Shown in pieces: positions 59,410-64,000 of a stretch of DNA of 64,000 nucleotides; within the stretch, counting starts at the first letter, position 1; every line of letters starts with the position of its first letter. Under the pieces are notes generated by a model that was not told the origin of the DNA, did no database searches, and saw only the letters and a program-made list of their open reading frames with translations. Both the position numbers and the translations under genes were made by a program. The DNA lies in assembly GCA_963847145.1 (NCBI GenBank), contig CAWJYN010000003.1, positions 1,364,001 to 1,428,000 of the forward strand, given 5' to 3'. This DNA is from JABFRJ01 sp963847145 (GTDB lineage Bacteria; Pseudomonadota; Alphaproteobacteria; Rhizobiales; Hyphomicrobiaceae).

Positions 59410-60384
59410 ATGAGACTGTCTTCTGCTTGCCGCGCTGTAACCCAAGTGCTGTCCGGAGGCCTGAGCGCCGCCGTGCTGCTCGGAGCGAGCCTGCCGGCGC
59501 TGGCCGGCGATATGCACAACGGTGCGGCCGGTGGCCTCAAGGGTTATGGAGCGGGCGGCGTGCCGGTTCCGGCGCCGATGCCCTACAACGAAACGTTCAA
59601 GTGGTATGTGCGCGGCGACATCGGCACCGGGTTCAAGCACGCCGGCACGATCGGCATTGAGGGCTTGCCGGCGTCGGTGCTGCAACCCAAAGACTGGCAC
59701 GAGCTGAGCATTCTGTCGTTCGGTTTTGGCCGCTACATCACACCGTCGCTCAGGACCGAGTTCACGTTAGACTATCGAACACCGCGCAACTTGGCGTCGG
59801 GGTCGAAAGCACTCTCGGATATTTCTCGCACGGGGCGGCTGGCCGATACCTCGAACGCTCTCGGACCCATTATCAACGTACAGACAAACCTGTACCATGG
59901 TGCCCAGAACGAAAATACCGACTATCAGAATACGACGTTGCTGATGAGTGCGTTCTACGATTTCAATCGTGAGGGCAGGCTCAAGCCTTATGTGGGCGGT
60001 GGTATCGGCTTGGCGCGGCACGAGCTGCACCGGGCAGGCACGATTACTTATACGTGCTATGATGGCTCTCAGACTGCGACGGAGACGGGCGGCGGCACAA
60101 CCGTCACGCCAACGGGTTGCACGGCGACGACCGGCGCGAACGCGCTCGAGACGCAGTATGTGACCAACACGCGCAAGACAGCGACGGGCTGGGGCTTGGC
60201 GGCGCAACTCTCGGCGGGCCTGTCGTATGCGCTGACGCCGCGCACTCACTGGGACACGGGCTATCGCATGCTGTGGCAGAGCGGCCGTTTGGGCGTGGCC
60301 AGCAGCGATGGCGCCAGCACAATCCGCATCGACGACCGCTTCGACCATGAAGTCCGCACCGGCATCCGCTGGGACATCTGGTAA
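59410..60384 (+). CDS. Outer-membrane beta-barrel protein (2 of 2)
   Basis: A 324-residue exported protein with a signal peptide (VTQVLSGGLSAAVLLGASLPALAGD) and a barrel: FKWYVRGDIGTGFKHAG, LSFGFGRYITPSLRTEFTLDYR, LMSAFYDFNREGRLKPYVGGGIGLARHE, GLAAQLSAGLSYALTPRTHWDTGYRMLW and a last strand EVRTGIRWDIW. It shares the strand pattern AFYDF-x-x-GRLKPYVGGGIG with LYYDFDTRSRFTPYLGVGLG of its neighbour, so the two are tandem paralogues. It has two small extracellular-loop insertions. Function unknown. The open frame extends to 59248; ATG 59410 begins the signal. Confidence 0.85.
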   Translation: MRLSSACRAVTQVLSGGLSAAVLLGASLPALAGDMHNGAAGGLKGYGAGGVPVPAPMPYNETFKWYVRGDIGTGFKHAGTIGIEGLPASVLQPKDWHELSILSFGFGRYITPSLRTEFTLDYRTPRNLASGSKALSDISRTGRLADTSNALGPIINVQTNLYHGAQNENTDYQNTTLLMSAFYDFNREGRLKPYVGGGIGLARHELHRAGTITYTCYDGSQTATETGGGTTVTPTGCTATTGANALETQYVTNTRKTATGWGLAAQLSAGLSYALTPRTHWDTGYRMLWQSGRLGVASSDGASTIRIDDRFDHEVRTGIRWDIW

Positions 60385-60415
60385 GCACAAGCGACTCTAT
60401 TTTGAGGTCAACGAG

Positions 60416-60446
60416 AGCGCGCTTCCCAACGGAGGCGCGCTTTTTT
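60416..60446 (+). terminator. Intrinsic terminator of the second barrel gene
   Basis: GCGCGC-T-TCC (60417-60426) pairs with GGA-G-GCGCGC (60431-60440), followed by six T residues. It is well formed and lies 32 bases past the stop. Confidence 0.87.
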
Positions 60447-60599
60447 GTTTGTCGCTTCCTACTCCGGCCAGCTGGGGCTTGCCGGAAGCGATGGCGCTGT
60501 TTTGCGGTGAGGCAGACGGCAAATGGGCGCGGACACCATGGACAGCGGTGAAAGTTTCTTTCACTCTAGGATAGCTGATTGCTGTGTGGAGCTTACCCA

Positions 60600-62159
60600 A
60601 TGGACTCTAGTCTTCGCCGCCAAACGCTGGCTGATTTGCTGCGCCGGAGTGCGAAGCGGCATCCGCGCAAAATTGCGATCATCTGTGGCGCGACGGAGTG
60701 GAGCTATGCGCAGTTCGACGCCGTGTGCGACCGGCTCGCCGCCGGGCTTGCGGCGGAGGGCGTCGGCAAGGGCAGCCGTATTGCGGTGCTGGCGCGGAAT
60801 AGCCACGGCTTTGCGGCCATCCGGTTTGCGCTGGCGCGGCTGGGAGCGGTGCTGGTGCCGATCAACTTCATGCTGAAGGCGGACGAGGTTGCCTATATCC
60901 TGCGGCATGCCGGTGCGGAGATGCTGGCGACGGACAGCGGGCTCGCCGATTTGGCGCGGGCCGCCGCGGCGCTGGATACGAAGGTGAAGAGCTTTGTGTG
61001 GCTGCCCTCAGAAGATCCGAGCACGGCGCCGGCGGGGATGATCACTTTTGATGCGCTGACTGCTTCGAAAGCTGCGTTGCCAGTTGTGAATGTGCACGGG
61101 CACGACCTGCTGCAGATTGTCTATACCAGCGGCACGGAATCGATGCCGAAGGGCGCCATGCTGACGCACGACGCCGTTATGTGGCAATATGTGAGCTGCA
61201 TCTCAGATGCAGAGATTTCCGGCAACGATCTCGCACTGCATGCGCTGCCGCTCTATCACTGCGCGCAGCTGGATGCGTTTTTCGGTCCGGCTATCTACAC
61301 CGGCAGCGTCAACATCATCACCGCGAAACCGACGCCGGACAACCTGTTGCCGCTGATCCAGCGCTACGGCGTGACGTCGTTCTTCGCGCCGCCGACGGTG
61401 TGGATCTCGCTGCTGCGGTCGCCGTTGTTTGAGACGACGGATCTGTCGAGCCTGGCGAAGGGTTATTACGGCGCATCCATCATGCCAGTGGAAGTGTTGC
61501 GCGAGATGGCGCGGCGGCTGCCGAATGTGCGGCTGTGGAACCTCTATGGGCAGACCGAGATTGCGCCACTGGCGACGATGCTCGGGCCGGACGAGCAGCT
61601 GACCAAGCCCGGCAGTTGCGGGCGGGCTGTTTTGAACGTCGAGACGCGCGTGGTGGATGATGACTTGCGCGATGTGGCGCCGGGCGAGGTGGGCGAGATC
61701 GTGCATCGTTCGCCGCATCTGATGCTTGGGTATTTCCATGATGACGAGCGCACCAAGGCTGCGTTCGAGGGCGGGTGGTTCCATTCCGGTGATCTGGCGA
61801 CGATCGACGCGGAGGGCTACATCACCGTTGTTGATCGCAAGAAGGATATGATCAAGACGGGAGGCGAGAACGTGGCGAGCCGTGAAGTCGAGGAGATGAT
61901 CTACCGGCTGGATGGTGTGTCGGAAGTGGCGGTTGTGGGTGTGCCGCATCCCCGATGGGTGGAAGCGGTGATTGCCGTCGTGGTGCCGAAGGCGGGCGCG
62001 GCGATCACGCCGGAGACGGTGATGGCGCATTGCGCCGAAAAGCTGGCCGGCTTCAAAGCGCCGAAGTCGGTAGTGTTTGTTGAAACGCTGCCGAAGAACC
62101 CGAGTGGGAAGTTGTTGAAGCGGGAGTTGCGGGTGAAGCATGCGGGGGTGTTTGGGTAA
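60600..62159 (+). CDS. Acyl-CoA synthetase (AMP-binding, FadD-like)
   Basis: A 519-residue ANL-superfamily ligase that activates a carboxylic acid with ATP to the acyl-CoA. Motifs: the P-loop VYTSGTESMPKGAMLTH near 183-198 (ES in place of the commoner TG), LYGQTEIAPLATMLGP near 318-333, GWFHSGDLATIDAEGYITVVDRKKDMIKTGGENVAS and PKNPSGKLLKREL with the catalytic Lys near 507. The substrate is a fatty or aromatic acid, unclear. Start ATG 60600 with GGAG upstream. Confidence 0.92.
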   Translation: MDSSLRRQTLADLLRRSAKRHPRKIAIICGATEWSYAQFDAVCDRLAAGLAAEGVGKGSRIAVLARNSHGFAAIRFALARLGAVLVPINFMLKADEVAYILRHAGAEMLATDSGLADLARAAAALDTKVKSFVWLPSEDPSTAPAGMITFDALTASKAALPVVNVHGHDLLQIVYTSGTESMPKGAMLTHDAVMWQYVSCISDAEISGNDLALHALPLYHCAQLDAFFGPAIYTGSVNIITAKPTPDNLLPLIQRYGVTSFFAPPTVWISLLRSPLFETTDLSSLAKGYYGASIMPVEVLREMARRLPNVRLWNLYGQTEIAPLATMLGPDEQLTKPGSCGRAVLNVETRVVDDDLRDVAPGEVGEIVHRSPHLMLGYFHDDERTKAAFEGGWFHSGDLATIDAEGYITVVDRKKDMIKTGGENVASREVEEMIYRLDGVSEVAVVGVPHPRWVEAVIAVVVPKAGAAITPETVMAHCAEKLAGFKAPKSVVFVETLPKNPSGKLLKRELRVKHAGVFG

Positions 62160-62175
62160 GGCGCACATCAACTCC

Positions 62176-62266
62176 ATCGTCATCCCGGCGAAGGCCGGGA
62201 CCCACGGCTAAGAGAGGTAAATTGGCAATTCGTCGTGGGTGCCGGCCTCCGCCAGCATGACGAAAA
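62176..62266. repeat. Dispersed REP-like repeat pair, copies B and C
   Basis: CGTCATCCCGGCGAAGGCCG at 62178-62197, continuing GGACCCACG, and CGTGGGTGCCGGCCTCCGCC at 62234-62253, continuing AGCATGACG, are imperfect inverted arms. The right arm matches copy A at 55.5 kb. The pair lies just past the acyl-CoA synthetase gene and could form a long hairpin in RNA. Confidence 0.8.
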
Positions 62267-62338
62267 AAAGAGACGCCGTCTGGGCGGCATGGCCAAAATT
62301 GGAGAGTGTAGCGGGCGGCATACGTCTGGCACGGGAAG

Positions 62339-62737
62339 CTAACCGGTCGACAGCCGTTTGAAGATTAATTGCCACGGTACTATCCGCCGAATAGCTGCGC
62401 TTTGGGCGCTCATATTGTCGCCAGCTTGAAGAGCGGCGGCAGCGGCGGCTTCGACTGTTGAATTCGGTACGCCAGCCGCCTCGCCGAGCCACATTACCAT
62501 CGACGGATTCACGACCCGATTATAGACAATCTCAGCAGTGACATCCCATGTCTGCCGATCATAGTAACCTGGTCCATCGTATTCTGCCAACCAGCCAAGC
62601 CAGTGTTCTTTCTGCGAGCTGTACCAAGGGTCTTTGCGGCGTGACAGCCGTGCCGCGATTGCGGCTTCAAATGATGTCGTTATTGGTTGTTGTGCTTCCA
62701 GCGTTGATATTTTCTGGCGAAGTTGTTTTGGGTTCAT
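62339..62737 (-). CDS. Hypothetical protein with a predicted mixed alpha fold
   Basis: A 132-residue cytoplasmic protein with KEHWLGWLAEYDGPGYYDR near 43-61, then IVYNRVVNPSMVMWLGEAAGVPNSTVEAAAAAALQ near 71-105. Homologues of this pattern occur as small uncharacterised proteins, but I cannot name a family. It is of lower GC than its neighbours and is flanked by repeats, which suggests horizontal origin. Function unknown. Confidence 0.6.
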   Translation of the reverse strand: MNPKQLRQKISTLEAQQPITTSFEAAIAARLSRRKDPWYSSQKEHWLGWLAEYDGPGYYDRQTWDVTAEIVYNRVVNPSMVMWLGEAAGVPNSTVEAAAAAALQAGDNMSAQSAAIRRIVPWQLIFKRLSTG

Positions 62738-62775
62738 AGGGTCAACCTGTGTTTCACAGCCGAATCAAAGAACTC

Positions 62776-62879
62776 GTAGGTTGGGTCAAGCGTTTCAGCG
62801 CGACCCAACATGGCTTGCACCGTCTGCAAATGTTGGGTCGCGCGTCGGCGCTGCTGCGCCGAGGCTTGACCCAACCTAC
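62776..62879. repeat. Two nested perfect inverted repeats (16 bp and 14 bp)
   Basis: GTAGGTTGGGTCAAGC (62776-62791) and GCTTGACCCAACCTAC (62864-62879) are perfect arms. Inside, GCGCGACCCAACAT (62798-62811) pairs with ATGTTGGGTCGCGC (62830-62843). Each half is itself a REP-like unit, so this is a tail-to-tail pair of REP-like sequences. It lies between the hypothetical gene and the enoyl-CoA hydratase gene. Confidence 0.85.
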
Positions 62880-62893
62880 ATCGCATCCCCGCG

Positions 62894-63784
62894 CTATTCG
62901 TACTTGCGCATCTTCCACCACGGCACGGTCTTTGGCATGTCTGTAGAAACTTTGCCGGGGAACTTCGCTGGCCGCTTTTCGAGAAACGCCATCACACCCT
63001 CCTTCGTATCGGCGCTGCGGCCGCGTTCGAAGATGAGGCGGCTGTCGATCTTGTGGGCCTCCATGGGATGATCGGCGCCGAGCATTTTCCAGATGAGCTG
63101 GCGGTTGAGCGCGACGGAGATGCCAGCCGTGTTGTCGGCGATTTCGCGGGCTAGCGCGATGACGGTTGGCATCAGGTCGGCGGGTTCGACGACTTTGCTG
63201 ACGAGTCTTCCGGCGAGCGCCTCACTCGCTGGGAACACGCGGCCGGACATGGCCCATTCGAGTGCCTGCGAGACGCCGACGACGCGCGGCAGGAACCAGC
63301 TGGAGCAGGCTTCCATCACAATGCCGCGGCGGGTGAAGACGAAGCCGAAGCGAGCCTCGGTGGAGGCGATGCGGATGTCCATCGGCAGCAGCATGGTGGC
63401 GCCGATGCCGACGGCGGGGCCGTTGATGGCGGCTATCACCGGCTTGAGGCAATCGAAGATGCGCAGCGTGACGCGGCCACCGCCATCGCGGGCGCTGTCG
63501 TCGGAGAGATCGGGCAGCGTGCCCGCCGCACCGGGTTTGACGCTGCCGCGCTTTTCATAGTCGAAGGTTTGTGCCCCGGCCGATAGATCGGCGCCAGCGC
63601 AGAAGCCACGGCCGGCGCCAGTGACGATGACGGCGCGGACGGCATCGTCTTTGTCGATTTCATCGAAGGCGGCGATCAGCTCGTCCATCATCGTGCGATT
63701 GAACGCGTTGAGCTTGTCCGGGCGATTGAGCGTGATGGTCGCAATGCCGGCGTCGACGGCGTAGGTGATGGTGGTGGGGGACAT
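62894..63784 (-). CDS. Enoyl-CoA hydratase/isomerase (crotonase family)
   Basis: A 296-residue crotonase that hydrates or isomerises acyl-CoA esters. It has ITYAVDAGIATITLNRPDKLNAFNRTMMDEL, oxyanion-hole segments TGAGRGFCAGADLSAG and INGPAVGIGATMLLPMDIRIAS, and FVFTRRGIVMEACSSWFLPRVVG with one probable catalytic Glu. An insertion near 75-100 (QTFDYEKRGSVKPG) is a little longer than usual. Start ATG 63784 with GGAG upstream. It may work with the acyl-CoA synthetase, whose gene is convergent. Confidence 0.92.
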   Translation of the reverse strand: MSPTTITYAVDAGIATITLNRPDKLNAFNRTMMDELIAAFDEIDKDDAVRAVIVTGAGRGFCAGADLSAGAQTFDYEKRGSVKPGAAGTLPDLSDDSARDGGGRVTLRIFDCLKPVIAAINGPAVGIGATMLLPMDIRIASTEARFGFVFTRRGIVMEACSSWFLPRVVGVSQALEWAMSGRVFPASEALAGRLVSKVVEPADLMPTVIALAREIADNTAGISVALNRQLIWKMLGADHPMEAHKIDSRLIFERGRSADTKEGVMAFLEKRPAKFPGKVSTDMPKTVPWWKMRKYE

Positions 63785-63881
63785 GGGGTGGCTCCGTCTG
63801 CAAGCGGGATAAGGAGCCGACGATCGATAGGCACGGCGCGGCTCGCGTCGACATGATCTTGCTGCGGCGTGGGAGCCGAGA

Positions 63882-63927
63882 CAAGGGGCGCTGCCCCTTG
63901 ACCCCACCAAAGGCCTGAGGCCTTTGG
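63882..63927. repeat. Tandem hairpin repeat at the right edge
   Basis: CAAGGGGC-GCT-GCCCCTTG (63882-63900) and CCAAAGGCC-TGA-GGCCTTTGG (63907-63927) are perfect hairpins next to one another; GAAACCC follows. The arrangement is that of a dispersed palindromic element common in alphaproteobacterial chromosomes. The last 70 bases show no gene start. Confidence 0.8.
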
Positions 63928-64000
63928 AAACCCATCTGTTGTTTGCGCATTGGCTGGCGATCTGTAGAGCGTGCTCAGTCACAAAAATTGGACCTTCCCT

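Noticed and set aside
60600..62159. Variant P-loop SGTES in the acyl-CoA synthetase as evidence of inactivity
   Set aside because: SGTE-type loops are found in active fatty-acid-CoA ligases and the catalytic Lys is present.

Overview
The window is 64 kb of high-GC (roughly 63-65%) chromosome from an alphaproteobacterium, most likely in the Hyphomicrobiales (Rhizobiales). The signs are a hemC-hemD-mitofilin/HemX-hemY cluster, an ALAS-type hemA (the C4 route to 5-aminolevulinate), glnK-amtB behind a sigma54-type promoter, a TorF-type porin and DapD lysine biosynthesis. A BciB-type 8-vinyl reductase at 7.4 kb suggests that the organism makes bacteriochlorophyll, but no other photosynthesis gene is present. 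No rRNA, tRNA, CRISPR array, phage or insertion sequence was recognised.

Layout. 1-6.3 kb: partial cysH, a Phd/VapC toxin-antitoxin pair, a class I aminotransferase, ftsK and lolA. 6.3-6.6 kb: an intergenic candidate small RNA. 6.6-12.1 kb: a cyclic-nucleotide-binding protein, bciB, an orphan OmpR-type regulator, an L,D-transpeptidase and glnK-amtB. 12.4-14.7 kb: porin, tesB, glyoxalase-like protein. 14.8-19.8 kb: the heme cluster. 20-27.6 kb: SPW membrane protein, broken substrate-binding protein, TerB-like protein, purD, EamA transporter and a coupled flippase plus SGNH pair. 27.6-35 kb: an accessory stretch with three VapBC-type modules, pth, rplY, a disrupted FAD dehydrogenase and a secreted nuclease. 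35-39.3 kb: pccB, a duplicated-domain protein and two RNA methyltransferases. 39.4-42.1 kb: hemA diverging from hemF. 42-54.5 kb: a broken TauE/SafE exporter, P450, epimerase, trmD, deacetylase, dapD, a GDSL protein with two related secreted proteins, hemW and an SDR. 54.6-64 kb: an orphan ABC permease pair, glmM, two beta-barrel proteins, an acyl-CoA synthetase and an enoyl-CoA hydratase.

How the genes fit together. Tetrapyrrole synthesis dominates: hemA makes 5-aminolevulinate, hemC and hemD build uroporphyrinogen III, hemF oxidises coproporphyrinogen, hemW handles heme and bciB acts on the chlorophyll branch. The protein next to HemY looks like alphaproteobacterial mitofilin/Mic60, which is linked to intracytoplasmic membrane shape in purple bacteria. 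glnK-amtB forms a nitrogen-responsive unit. PccB, TesB, the acyl-CoA synthetase and the enoyl-CoA hydratase serve acyl-CoA metabolism.

Six loci carry single-base frame disruptions (cysH, hemC, the substrate-binding protein, the FAD dehydrogenase, the DUF2750-like gene and the TauE/SafE gene). Because hemC is expected to be essential, some or all of these may be assembly errors and not true pseudogenes. Dispersed palindromic repeats are common between genes, the most elaborate being a triple-nested palindrome at 52.2-52.4 kb.
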